Shown here: piece after piece, positions 1 through 7,500 of the stretch | Numbering within the stretch: the first letter of the stretch is position 1 | Layout of the letters: every line of letters starts with the position of its first letter | NCBI GenBank assembly: GCA_902826635.1 | Contig: CADEFQ010000020.1 | Coordinates: forward strand, 29,260 to 64,779 | Reading direction: 5' to 3' | Source of the DNA: an uncultured Pseudomonadota bacterium | GTDB taxonomy: Bacteria > Pseudomonadota > Gammaproteobacteria > Steroidobacterales > Steroidobacteraceae | DNA length: 35,520 bases | Notes under the pieces: generated by a model | The model's database searches: none | What the model saw: the letters and a program-made list of their open reading frames with translations, nothing else | Told to the model about the DNA's origin: nothing | Made by a program: the position numbers and the translations under genes

Positions 1-1166
1 AGCAGCGCGTCGATCGTGGCATCGGTGAGTCCGGATTCCCGCAGCACTTCACGCGTGTGCTCACCGAGGCGCGGCGCGTGGCGATCGATGCCCGCGGGCG
101 TCGCACCGAAGTTCACGGGGAACGACGGCAGCTTCAGCTTGCCTTCGGTCGGGTGCTCGACCGACTGCCAGAACCCCACCGCCTCGAGGTGCGGGTCGCT
201 GGCGAGGTCTTCGAGGCTGTTGACCACGATCGTCGGGACACTCGTCTTCGCGAAGAGGTCGAGCCACTCGCGGGTGGTACGCGTCGCCATGATCTTCGCG
301 GTTTCGGAGTAAGTCGCGTCGATGTTGCGAACGCGGTCCGCAAGCGTGCGAAAACGCGGGTCGGCGAGCAGATCGGGCCGCTCGACCACATTGCAGAACG
401 TGACCCAGTGCGCGTCGAGGTACGGCAGGATCGCGATGTAACTGTCTTTCGTCGGATAGGGCCGGCGCTCCTGGCTCATCAGGCGCGTGTAGCCGGGGCC
501 GCCGATCGGCGGGTCGAAGCTCATGCCCCAGAGGTGCTCGCCCATCACGAAGTGCACCATCGTCTCGTACATCGGCACTTCGATGTCCTGGCCCTCGCCG
601 GTGCGCTCGCGGTGAAAGAGCGCGGCAAGCACCGCGTAGACGACCGTCATCGCGGTTGCCTTGTCGGCGACTACCGTCGGCAGATAGCGCGGCTCGCCGA
701 GCACCAGCTTGTTCAGCATCGCAATGCCGCTCGCCGCCTGGATCGAATCGTCGAGGGCGCCCTTCGTGCCGTAGGGGCCCTTCTTGGAGTAACCGTAGGC
801 GCCGCAATAGATGATTCGCGGGTTCACCTTCTTCAGGTCCGCATAGTCGAGCCCGAGCTTGGTCATCACCTGCGGGCGATTATTGTGCACGAACACGTCG
901 GCCGTCTCGATCAGCTTCAGGAGCGCGTCGCGAGCGCCCGGGACCTTGAGGTCGAGCACGAGGCTGCGCTTGTTGCGATTGCAGGTGAGATAGAGCGCCG
1001 CCATGCCGGGATGACGCGAGGCACCGAGCGTGCGGTTGCTGTCCCCGCGCGGCGCTTCGATCTTCACGACGTCCGCGCCCATGTCGCCGAGAAACTGGCA
1101 GGCCCAGGGGCCGAGGACGACGCTGGTCAATTCAACGACACGAATGCCGTGCAGGGGTCCCGGCAT
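1..1166 (-). CDS. CaiB/BaiF family (class III) CoA-transferase, C-terminus cut by window edge
   Basis: Transfers CoA between a CoA-ester and a free carboxylic acid in the cytoplasm. Reading leftward from the ATG at 1166, about 388 residues are visible. The N-terminus has the family opening (LHGIRVVELTSVVLGPWACQ) followed by GDMGADVVKIEAP, then NRNKRSLVLDLK and NPRIIYCGAYGYSKKGPYG. The motif LDDSIQAASG carries the aspartate expected to form the covalent anhydride intermediate. The visible end (LRESGLTDATIDALL) is typical of the last residues of the family, so only a few codons are missing. It is divergent from the isochorismatase-like gene. Family assignment is secure; substrate unknown. A very long open frame on the opposite strand is a high-GC shadow. 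Confidence 0.9.
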   Translation of the reverse strand, partial: MPGPLHGIRVVELTSVVLGPWACQFLGDMGADVVKIEAPRGDSNRTLGASRHPGMAALYLTCNRNKRSLVLDLKVPGARDALLKLIETADVFVHNNRPQVMTKLGLDYADLKKVNPRIIYCGAYGYSKKGPYGTKGALDDSIQAASGIAMLNKLVLGEPRYLPTVVADKATAMTVVYAVLAALFHRERTGEGQDIEVPMYETMVHFVMGEHLWGMSFDPPIGGPGYTRLMSQERRPYPTKDSYIAILPYLDAHWVTFCNVVERPDLLADPRFRTLADRVRNIDATYSETAKIMATRTTREWLDLFAKTSVPTIVVNSLEDLASDPHLEAVGFWQSVEHPTEGKLKLPSFPVNFGATPAGIDRHAPRLGEHTREVLRESGLTDATIDAL

Positions 1167-1257
1167 GCCGGCCTCCAGTGTGGCGACGAAGGAAACGAAA
1201 GCTTCACACCGGCCACGAGGCATGGCAAGCGTGGTTTTCCACGCGTACGCTGCGCGG

Positions 1258-1977
1258 ATGCCCCCGAGCGAGACTGCCGTGCAACCCACCTATATCGACG
1301 AATTCACCCGCCACTTCTCCGTGAGCGCCGCGAGCAGCGCGCTCGTGATCGTCGACATGCAGAACGCCAGTGGTCATCGGGCTTACGGTCTCGGTCGCCT
1401 GCTGGCCGAGCAAGGCCGGCTCGAGGAAGCGGAATACCGTTTCGCGCGCATCGAGCGGCTGCTGATTCCCAATATCCGACGCCTGGCTGCGGCGTTTCGC
1501 GCGGCCGGCGGCCGTGTCGTCTACCTGACGTACGGTTGCACGCTGCCCGACTACTCGGACGCACCGCTGCACCTGAAGAAGTGGCTGCAGGCGACCCGCA
1601 ACCGTGCGGGCGAACCCGAACACGCCATCGTGGCCGCGCTTACTCCCGAACCGGGCGAACTGGTCCTCAACAAGACGACGATCGGCGCCTTCGCCTCGAC
1701 CGGCATCGATGCGGCGTTGCGCGGCATGGGTGTCAGCGAGATCGTCGTCGTCGGCGTATCGACGAACAACTGCGTCGGCATGACGGCCATGGAGGCTGCG
1801 GATCGCCAGTACGGCGTCGTGCTCGTCGACGACGCCACCGGAACCTGCAGCGACGAGATGCAAGCCGCCACGATCAAGAGCTTCCGTCGCCTGTGGGGCC
1901 GGGTCGCGACGACCGACGAAATCATCGGCGAATTGCGCGGCCGCGGCCCATCGCTCGCCGCCGGCGCACGGGCGTGA
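1258..1977 (+). CDS. isochorismatase-family cysteine hydrolase
   Basis: Predicted cytoplasmic amidohydrolase/isochorismatase-like enzyme of 239 residues. The catalytic triad of the superfamily is present: D33 in LVIVDMQN, K139 in VLNKTTIGAF and C172 in GVSTNNCVGMTA, the last within the usual beta-strand-Cys-helix signature. The family includes nicotinamidases, N-carbamoylsarcosine amidase and ureidoacrylate hydrolase; nothing here picks one. I chose the ATG at 1258; an in-frame ATG at 1222 would add 12 residues, and neither has a strong ribosome-binding site. Its TGA overlaps the GTG of the downstream EamA gene (GTGA), so the two are probably translated together and the transporter may export the substrate or product of this enzyme (inference). 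Confidence 0.88.
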   Translation: MPPSETAVQPTYIDEFTRHFSVSAASSALVIVDMQNASGHRAYGLGRLLAEQGRLEEAEYRFARIERLLIPNIRRLAAAFRAAGGRVVYLTYGCTLPDYSDAPLHLKKWLQATRNRAGEPEHAIVAALTPEPGELVLNKTTIGAFASTGIDAALRGMGVSEIVVVGVSTNNCVGMTAMEAADRQYGVVLVDDATGTCSDEMQAATIKSFRRLWGRVATTDEIIGELRGRGPSLAAGARA

Positions 1978-2888
1978 CCGCAACCGGCACCGCGCGCTAC
2001 CGACTCGTCGGCGCGCTATGCGCCGCGGGCGGCGCGATGCTGTTCGCAAGCAAGGGGATCGTTGCGAAGTTCGCGTATCGACACGGGGTCGGCTTCGAAG
2101 CGCTCGTGGTCGTGCGGGCCCTGCTCGCGGCCCCGCTGTTCTGGGCCTTCGCGTTTGCGCGCGAGCCCGCGCAGGTGATCCGTTCGACGCCGATCCGGGG
2201 CATCGCGACCGCGGCCTTCGCCGGCGTGATCTGCTACTACGGTGGCGCGCTCATCGATTTCTACGCGCTCACGCTGATCGATGCGAGCGTCGAGCGCGTG
2301 CTGCTCTTCAGCTACCCGGCGATGGTCGTCGCGATCGGGGCCGTGGTGCAGCGTCGCCGGCCCCCGGCGCGCGTCGTGTGCGTCGTCGCGCTGGCGTGGG
2401 TCGGCATTTTCCTCGCTGTCGGCGGATTCGACGCCGCGGTCCTCAACGCCAATCTCACCGGCGCGCTGTGCGTGCTGCTCGCGGCGCTCAGCTATGCAAT
2501 CTACTTCCTGCTGGGCGAGCGCTGGACACGTGAGATCGGCAGCGGCCGCTTCACGCTCTGCGCGATGACAGGCGCCGCCGCGGCGCTGGCCGTGCACGGC
2601 GCCGTGCGTGGCGCGGCACTTGCGCTCCCCGCCATCGACACGGTCGGCTGGGCGCTGCTCGCGCTGCTGGCCGTGTTCTGCATGTTCGTACCGGCGCTGC
2701 TGCAGGCGGAAGGCGTGCGGCGCATCGGCGCGCAGCGTGGCGCACTCGTCAGCACGGCGGGACCGCCGACCACCCTCGCGCTCGCGTGGCTCTGCTTCGG
2801 CGAACGCATGTCGCCGCTGCAACTCGTCGGTGTCGCGCTGATCGTCGGTGGAATCTTCGCGCTCGGCCCCGCGCTCAGCCGCGCTTGA
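1974..2888 (+). CDS. EamA/DMT-superfamily transporter
   Basis: Inner-membrane drug/metabolite exporter of 304 residues with about ten hydrophobic segments arranged as two EamA repeats. The first begins ALCAAGGAMLFASKGIVAKFAYRHG and the second around ALCVLLAALSYAIYFLLGE. The end (PLQLVGVALIVGGIFALGPAL) is the usual last helix. GTG start overlapping the preceding stop. The last 14 bases overlap, tail to tail, the end of the HpcH-type lyase gene on the other strand. Substrate cannot be read from sequence; members export amino acids, purines and small metabolites. Confidence 0.88.
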   Translation: MTATGTARYRLVGALCAAGGAMLFASKGIVAKFAYRHGVGFEALVVVRALLAAPLFWAFAFAREPAQVIRSTPIRGIATAAFAGVICYYGGALIDFYALTLIDASVERVLLFSYPAMVVAIGAVVQRRRPPARVVCVVALAWVGIFLAVGGFDAAVLNANLTGALCVLLAALSYAIYFLLGERWTREIGSGRFTLCAMTGAAAALAVHGAVRGAALALPAIDTVGWALLALLAVFCMFVPALLQAEGVRRIGAQRGALVSTAGPPTTLALAWLCFGERMSPLQLVGVALIVGGIFALGPALSRA

Positions 2889-3765
2889 GCGCGAGCCGGT
2901 CGGCGAGCGCAAGAATGCGCTGTGCCCGGTATACGACCGGATAGTCGACGAACACGCCCTCGACCTGGATCGATGCGACGCCGCGCGCTTCGGCCTCGCG
3001 AAACGCGGCGACGATCGCACGCGCGCGGGCGATCTCGGCCGCGTCCGGAGTGAAGACTTCGTGGCAGGGAGCGATCTGGTCCGGGTGGATGCACAGCTTG
3101 CCCCGGAAGCCGAGGCGGCGACCGTTGAGCGCCGAGCGGCGAAACCGCGCCTGATCCCGTACTTCGATCACCACCGTATCGACGGGCGCCTCGATGCCGG
3201 CCGCGCGCGAAGCGTGCGCGAGGCGCGCGCGCCCGTACGCGAGCGCCTCTTCTTCGGCGGTCCATTCGAGATCGAGATCATTGCTGTAGTCGCCGCCACC
3301 CAGCGCGATGCGCCCGATCCGGGGGGACGCGGCCGCAATCGCATCCGCGTGCACGATGCCGCGCGCCGTCTCGACGATCAACATCAGGTCGAGCGTGCCT
3401 GGCGCCATGCCCGCGCGGAGCTCGCAGGCAGAGAGATGCGCTTCGAGCGCCTGCACCTGCGCTGCGGACTCGGCCTTCGGCAGGACCACGCCATCGAGCC
3501 AGGGACCGACGACGGCGTCGAGGTCTTTCTGCCAATACGGCGAATCGAGTCCGTTCACGCGCACGAACCCGTGCGCATCGCGCGGCCGCTGCATCGCGGC
3601 TACGACGAGGGGGCGCGCCGCTGCTTTTTCCGCGTGCGCAACCGCGTCCTCGAGATCGAGGATCACGGCGTCGGCGCCGGCCGTGAACACCTTCTCGACC
3701 CGGCGTGCATGGTTGCCGGGCGCGAACAGGTAGCTGCGCAGGCCCGCCGGCGCCTTCGCAGTCAT
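2875..3765 (-). CDS. CitE/HpcH/HpaI-type CoA-ester lyase (malyl/citramalyl-CoA lyase family)
   Basis: A 296-residue TIM-barrel lyase that should cleave a (citra)malyl-CoA-type ester to acetyl-CoA plus an oxo acid. Visible landmarks are LRSYLFAPGNHARRV, AVILDLEDAV, VRVNG (R69), VVLPKAES, LIVETARG (E132) and GGGDYSNDL (D159); the last two are the expected Mg2+ ligands. KLCIHPDQI is the conserved C-terminal signature. The ATG at 3765 is chosen because the LRSYLFAPGN start of the family follows at once; upstream codons in the same frame are not family-like. It lies 13 bp behind the GntR gene and is probably co-transcribed with it. With the divergent MaoC hydratase and CoA-transferases it could form an itaconyl/citramalyl-CoA or methylmalyl-CoA route. 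Confidence 0.88.
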   Translation of the reverse strand: MTAKAPAGLRSYLFAPGNHARRVEKVFTAGADAVILDLEDAVAHAEKAAARPLVVAAMQRPRDAHGFVRVNGLDSPYWQKDLDAVVGPWLDGVVLPKAESAAQVQALEAHLSACELRAGMAPGTLDLMLIVETARGIVHADAIAAASPRIGRIALGGGDYSNDLDLEWTAEEEALAYGRARLAHASRAAGIEAPVDTVVIEVRDQARFRRSALNGRRLGFRGKLCIHPDQIAPCHEVFTPDAAEIARARAIVAAFREAEARGVASIQVEGVFVDYPVVYRAQRILALADRLALKRG

Positions 3766-3778
3766 TGTGCGGGCATCG

Positions 3779-4546
3779 CTATTTGGTGGTCCAGGTGTCG
3801 CTCGACTGCCAGCCGCGCAGCAGGTCGAGTGAGTACATGTAGCGATCCGACGGGTGCTCCGAAATCGAAATTTCGAAGGGGCGACCGCCGCGACCATAGT
3901 AGTGGCGCACGACGGTGAGCGAGGGAGCACCGACCTGCGCCTCGAGCGGACCCGCGAGCTCGGCGGTCACGGTCCCGGCGCGGATTCGCACCTGGATGTG
4001 CTCCACGTGTTCGCCGTGCGTCGCCTCGACCAGCTGATACACCATCAGGCCGCGCTTGCCGATCTGCGGCACGATGTCCGCGTATTCGGGCAGCAGGTAG
4101 ACATCGGTCCACGCCATCGGCAGCGGGTTCGACTTGAGCCGCCGCAGCGCGCTCACCTTGAGCCAGTCCGAACCGGTTCGCACGTCGAGCAGTCGCGCGA
4201 GCTGGCGGTTGGCCTTCACCCGGGCCGTGCCGGCCACGATCAGGCGACTGTCGGCCGGATAGCGCATCAGCTCGGAGGGCGTGCGCACCGACTGCACGTA
4301 GGACGGTGACGACTGGCGCGCGCGCACGACCGTACCGACGCCCTGCTGGCGGTCGATCAGTCCGAGGTCGTCGAGCACCCGCAACGCCTCGCGCACGGTG
4401 TGGCGGCTCACCTTGAAGCGCGCGACGAGCTCGAGCTCGCCCGGGATCGTTTCCCCCACTTTCAGCCGGCCACGGCTGATGTCGCCGATCAGCACGTCAG
4501 CGAGTTGACGGTACCGCGGCGGCCCCCCGCCCTGTTCTTTTGCCAT
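3779..4546 (-). CDS. GntR family transcriptional regulator, HutC/UTRA type
   Basis: A 255-residue repressor-type regulator. Residues about 10-75 are the winged-helix GntR domain (RYRQLADVLIGDISRGRLKV, then GELELVARFKVSRHTVREAL and GLIDRQQGVGTVV). Residues about 95-240 fit the UTRA ligand-binding domain, ending in LTVVRHYYGRGGRPFEISIS. It is first in a two-gene unit with the CitE-like lyase and divergent from the MaoC operon, the classic position for a local regulator of both. The intergenic space contains a CTGTACAG palindrome 6 bp upstream of its own start and TGTCCGGACA at the start of the divergent transcript, both plausible operators. The effector is probably an acyl-CoA or organic acid of the pathway (inference). 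Confidence 0.9.
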   Translation of the reverse strand: MAKEQGGGPPRYRQLADVLIGDISRGRLKVGETIPGELELVARFKVSRHTVREALRVLDDLGLIDRQQGVGTVVRARQSSPSYVQSVRTPSELMRYPADSRLIVAGTARVKANRQLARLLDVRTGSDWLKVSALRRLKSNPLPMAWTDVYLLPEYADIVPQIGKRGLMVYQLVEATHGEHVEHIQVRIRAGTVTAELAGPLEAQVGAPSLTVVRHYYGRGGRPFEISISEHPSDRYMYSLDLLRGWQSSDTWTTK

Positions 4547-4552
4547 ACCCTA

Positions 4553-4560
4553 CTGTACAG
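4553..4560. promoter_or_regulatory. CTGTACAG palindrome, possible GntR autoregulatory operator
   Basis: A perfect 8-bp palindrome ending 14 bp from the GntR start codon. On the minus strand it overlaps TACAGT, a possible -10 for the GntR gene, so a bound regulator would block its own promoter. The operator role is an inference from position and symmetry only. Confidence 0.35.
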
Positions 4561-4570
4561 CCGACCGCAG

Positions 4571-4599
4571 TTGACAGCCACGGGGACCGGACCTAGATT
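4571..4599 (+). promoter_or_regulatory. sigma70-type promoter for the MaoC-acyl-CoA dehydrogenase operon
   Basis: TTGACA (4571-4576, consensus -35) is followed by exactly 17 bp and TAGATT (4594-4599, 4 of 6 match to TATAAT). Transcription would start near 4606, about 28 bases before the MaoC ATG. It is the best promoter match I noticed in the window and sits in the divergent GntR/MaoC space. Confidence 0.7.
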
Positions 4600-4609
4600 T
4601 GTCCGGACA
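4600..4609. promoter_or_regulatory. TGTCCGGACA palindrome, likely GntR operator over the start site
   Basis: A perfect 10-bp palindrome that begins directly after the -10 hexamer and covers the predicted start site. GT-N4-AC symmetry is what HutC-type GntR repressors usually bind. A related half-site (ACCGGAC, 4586-4592) lies inside the spacer. Binding here would block initiation of the MaoC operon. Confidence 0.55.
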
Positions 4610-4633
4610 TTTGTCATTTTTGGCGAAAACCGC

Positions 4634-5152
4634 ATGACCCAGACCCCGAAACAGGTCGCGCCGGGCCGATACCGGGAGACCTTCGGCCGCTTCTACGAGG
4701 ACTTCTCGGTCGGCGACACCTACGAGCATCGCCCCGGCCGCACGATCACGCAGACGGACAACACCTGGTTCACCCTGCTCACGATGAACACGCATCCGCT
4801 GCATTTCGACGAGGAGTACGGCAAGGCGAGCGAGTTCGGCCGCTGCATCATCGCGAGCCCGCTGACCGTCGCGCTGATGGTCGGCATGAGCGTCACCGAT
4901 GTCAGTCAGAAGGCGATTGCCAATCTCGGCTGGCGCGAAATCCGCATGACGGCGCCGCTGTTCGCAGGCGACACGCTCTATGCGGAATCGGAAGTGCTCG
5001 AGAAGCGTGAGTCACAATCGCGTCCCGGGGCCGGCATCGTCACCGTGCGCACCCGGGGCCTCAACCAGGACGGCGTGGTCGCGTGCACCTTCGAACGCAC
5101 GATCCTCGTCGCAAAGCGCGGCCACGGCGTCGAGAGCGGCGGAAACTATTGA
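4634..5152 (+). CDS. MaoC-like acyl-CoA hydratase/dehydratase
   Basis: A 172-residue single hot-dog protein expected to hydrate or dehydrate an enoyl-CoA. The N-terminal EDFSVGDTYEH and the segment LLTMNTHPLHFDEEYGKASE match the hydratase signature of the MaoC group that includes mesaconyl-CoA hydratases; FAGDTLYAESEVLEKRES follows, as usual in this group. The ATG at 4634 is 28 bases after the predicted transcription start; the ribosome-binding site is weak. The stop overlaps the acyl-CoA dehydrogenase start (TGATG), so the two are coupled. Candidate substrates are mesaconyl-, itaconyl- or another branched enoyl-CoA; this is inferred from the neighbouring CitE-like lyase. Confidence 0.88.
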   Translation: MTQTPKQVAPGRYRETFGRFYEDFSVGDTYEHRPGRTITQTDNTWFTLLTMNTHPLHFDEEYGKASEFGRCIIASPLTVALMVGMSVTDVSQKAIANLGWREIRMTAPLFAGDTLYAESEVLEKRESQSRPGAGIVTVRTRGLNQDGVVACTFERTILVAKRGHGVESGGNY

Positions 5153-6297
5153 TGTCGCCCGACGAGTCGCGCGAAATCCTCGCTTCAATCGAACGATGGG
5201 TCGAGCGCGAAGTGCGCCCGATCGCAAGACGCTACGATCACGCCGACGAATACCCGCACGAGCTTGTCGGGCAAATGCAGGCGCTCGGCCTCTTCGGGGC
5301 GACGATCGCCGAAGAGTACGGCGGGCTCGGCCTCTCTGCATCGGTCTACGCGCAAATCGTCACGGCGATCTCGGCCGCGTGGATGGCGCCGGTCGGCATC
5401 TTCAACTCGCATCTCGTGATGGCGGCCTGTGTGCAGCGCCACGGCACGCCGGCGCAAAGGGAGCGCTGGCTGCCGCGTTTCGCGAGCGGCGAAGTGCGGG
5501 GTGGCATCGGCCTCACCGAGCCCGATGCGGGCACCGACCTGCAGGCGATCCGCACGGTCGCGCGTCGGGACGGCGCGCATTACGTGATCGACGGCACCAA
5601 GACCTGGATCACGAATGGCGTCTACGGCAGCTGCTTCGCCGTGCTCGTGAAGACCGACCCCGGCGCCGAGCCGCGCCACAAGGGCATGAGTCTCCTCCTG
5701 TGTGAGAAAGGCCCGGGCTTCACGATCGGCCGCAAGCTGAAGAAGCTCGGCTACAAGTCGATCGACAGCGCCGAACTCGTGTTCGAGGGCTTGCGCGTGC
5801 CTGCCGACCAGCTGATCGGCGAAGTCGAGGGCAGTGGTTTCCAGCAGGCGATCGCCGGCCTCGAGCTCGGCCGCATCAATGTCGCGGCACGCGGCGCCGG
5901 CATCGCGCTCGGCGCGCTGCGCGAATCGCTGCGCTACGCGCAGCAGCGCAGGACGTTCGGCAAGCCGATTGCGCAGCACCAGGCGATCCAGCTGAAGCTC
6001 GCCGACATGGCGACGCGCGTCGAGGCGGCGAAGCTGCTGATCGACCAGGCCGCGGCGAAATACGACGCAGGCGAGCGCTGCGACCTCGAGGCCGGGATGG
6101 CAAAACTGTTCGCCTCCGAGGCGGGCGTCGAGAACAGCCTCGAAGCCATGCGCATCTTTGGTGGCTACAGCTACTCGACCGAGTTCGACATCGAACGCTA
6201 CTACCGCGACGCGCCGCTGATGTGCATCGGCGAGGGCACCAACGAAATGCAGCGCATCATCATCGCGCGCCAGTTGCTCGAGAGGAACCCGCTGTGA
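5152..6297 (+). CDS. acyl-CoA dehydrogenase
   Basis: FAD-dependent alpha,beta-desaturation of an acyl-CoA in the cytoplasm. At 381 residues it has the family's normal length. Seen in order: IAEEYGGLGLSASVYAQIV (N-terminal helical domain), GGIGLTEPDAGTDLQAI and GTKTWITNGVYGSCFAVLVK (flavin-contacting beta domain), QRRTFGKPIAQHQAIQ, and CIGEGTNEMQRIIIARQLL at the end. E361 in the GEGTNEM motif is the expected catalytic base. Start ATG at 5152 overlaps the MaoC stop by one base; its stop overlaps the GTG of the next gene (GTGA). Such an enzyme also occurs in itaconate-type clusters of Pseudomonas, but could equally serve branched-chain or fatty acyl substrates. Confidence 0.93.
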   Translation: MSPDESREILASIERWVEREVRPIARRYDHADEYPHELVGQMQALGLFGATIAEEYGGLGLSASVYAQIVTAISAAWMAPVGIFNSHLVMAACVQRHGTPAQRERWLPRFASGEVRGGIGLTEPDAGTDLQAIRTVARRDGAHYVIDGTKTWITNGVYGSCFAVLVKTDPGAEPRHKGMSLLLCEKGPGFTIGRKLKKLGYKSIDSAELVFEGLRVPADQLIGEVEGSGFQQAIAGLELGRINVAARGAGIALGALRESLRYAQQRRTFGKPIAQHQAIQLKLADMATRVEAAKLLIDQAAAKYDAGERCDLEAGMAKLFASEAGVENSLEAMRIFGGYSYSTEFDIERYYRDAPLMCIGEGTNEMQRIIIARQLLERNPL

Positions 6298-7490
6298 GCC
6301 TGCCCCCGCCCCTCACCGGCATCCGCGTACTGACCTTCGAGAATTTCGGCGCGGGCCCGTTCGGCTCGATGTACCTCGCCGACCTCGGCGCGGAAGTGAT
6401 CAAGATCGAGAACCGCGAACAGGGCGGCGATGCCACGCGGAACATGGGGCCGTTTTTCCTCGGCGAGAACGACAGCCATTTCTTCCAGACGTTCAACCTC
6501 AACAAGAAGAGCGTCACGCTGAACCTCAAGACCGCGGCCGGGCAAAGCGTGTTTCACCGGCTCGTTGCGACCTCGGATGCCGTGCTCAACAACCTGCGCG
6601 GTGACCAACCCGAAAAACTCGGCCTCACGTACGACGCGCTGCGCGGCGCCAATCCGCGCATCGTGTGTGCACACCTGTCCGCCTATGGGCGCGACAACGA
6701 GCGCAAGGCCTGGCCGGGCTACGACTATCTGATGCAGGCCGAGGCCGGCTACCTGCACCTCACCGGCGAGCCGGGCACGCCGCCCACGCGCATGGGCCTT
6801 TCGATCGTCGATTACATGACCGGCATCACGACCGCCCTCGCCCTGGTTTCCGCGCTGCTCGGCGCGCAGAAAAATGGCGCGGGGCGGGACATCGACGTGA
6901 GCCTGTTCGACGTGGCGCTGCACCAGCTCTCGTACCCGGGTACCTGGTTCATCAACGAACGCCAGCGCACCGAACGGCTGCCGCGCAGCTCGCATCCATC
7001 CGCCACGCCCGTGCAGCTGTTTCGCACGCGCGACGGCTGGATCTTCCTGATGTGCATGACCGACAAGTTCTGGCAGGCGCTGATCGGCGCCCTCGACGTT
7101 GCCGCGCTCGGCGCCGATCCGCGCTTCGCAACGATGCCGGCGCGACGTGAGCACCGCGAGGCGCTGACGGCCGCGCTCGATGCAGTCTTCGAACGCGACA
7201 CGACCGGCGCATGGCTCGCACGGCTCCAGGGGCTGTTGCCCGCCGCGCCCGTGCTCGACATGGAACAGGCGCTCGACAACCCGTTTGTGGCGCGCATCGG
7301 CATGATCCAGCAGGCGCCGCATCCGGAGAAGCCGGGATTTCGCGCGCTCGCCAATCCCATCAAACTCGACGGCGAGCGGCTGCGCGGCCGGGTGGGCTCG
7401 GCCCTCGGCGCCGACACGCGCGATGTCCTGCACGACCTCGGCTACACGGACGGCCAGATCGAGCACCTCGCCGCCCAATGCGTGATCTGA
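6294..7490 (+). CDS. CaiB/BaiF family (class III) CoA-transferase
   Basis: A 398-residue CoA-transferase, third gene of the MaoC operon. The GTG at 6294 overlaps the preceding TGA and leads straight into the family N-terminus (PPLTGIRVLTFENFGAGPFG). Other landmarks are LADLGAEVIKIEN, LNKKSVTLNLK, NPRIVCAHLSAYG and GYDYLMQAEAGYLHLTGEPG, with D144 as the expected nucleophile. It probably activates the pathway acid by CoA transfer from succinyl-CoA or acetyl-CoA. The substrate is not readable from sequence. Confidence 0.92.
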   Translation: MSLPPPLTGIRVLTFENFGAGPFGSMYLADLGAEVIKIENREQGGDATRNMGPFFLGENDSHFFQTFNLNKKSVTLNLKTAAGQSVFHRLVATSDAVLNNLRGDQPEKLGLTYDALRGANPRIVCAHLSAYGRDNERKAWPGYDYLMQAEAGYLHLTGEPGTPPTRMGLSIVDYMTGITTALALVSALLGAQKNGAGRDIDVSLFDVALHQLSYPGTWFINERQRTERLPRSSHPSATPVQLFRTRDGWIFLMCMTDKFWQALIGALDVAALGADPRFATMPARREHREALTAALDAVFERDTTGAWLARLQGLLPAAPVLDMEQALDNPFVARIGMIQQAPHPEKPGFRALANPIKLDGERLRGRVGSALGADTRDVLHDLGYTDGQIEHLAAQCVI

Positions 7491-7500
7491 AGCGCGCGCG

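Noticed and set aside
57-1970. Very long open frame on the + strand opposite the first CoA-transferase, continuous with the EamA gene frame
   Set aside because: The minus-strand frame is a clear CaiB/BaiF protein; the + frame is Arg/His/Asp-rich with no family pattern until the EamA start at 1974. It is a high-GC shadow.
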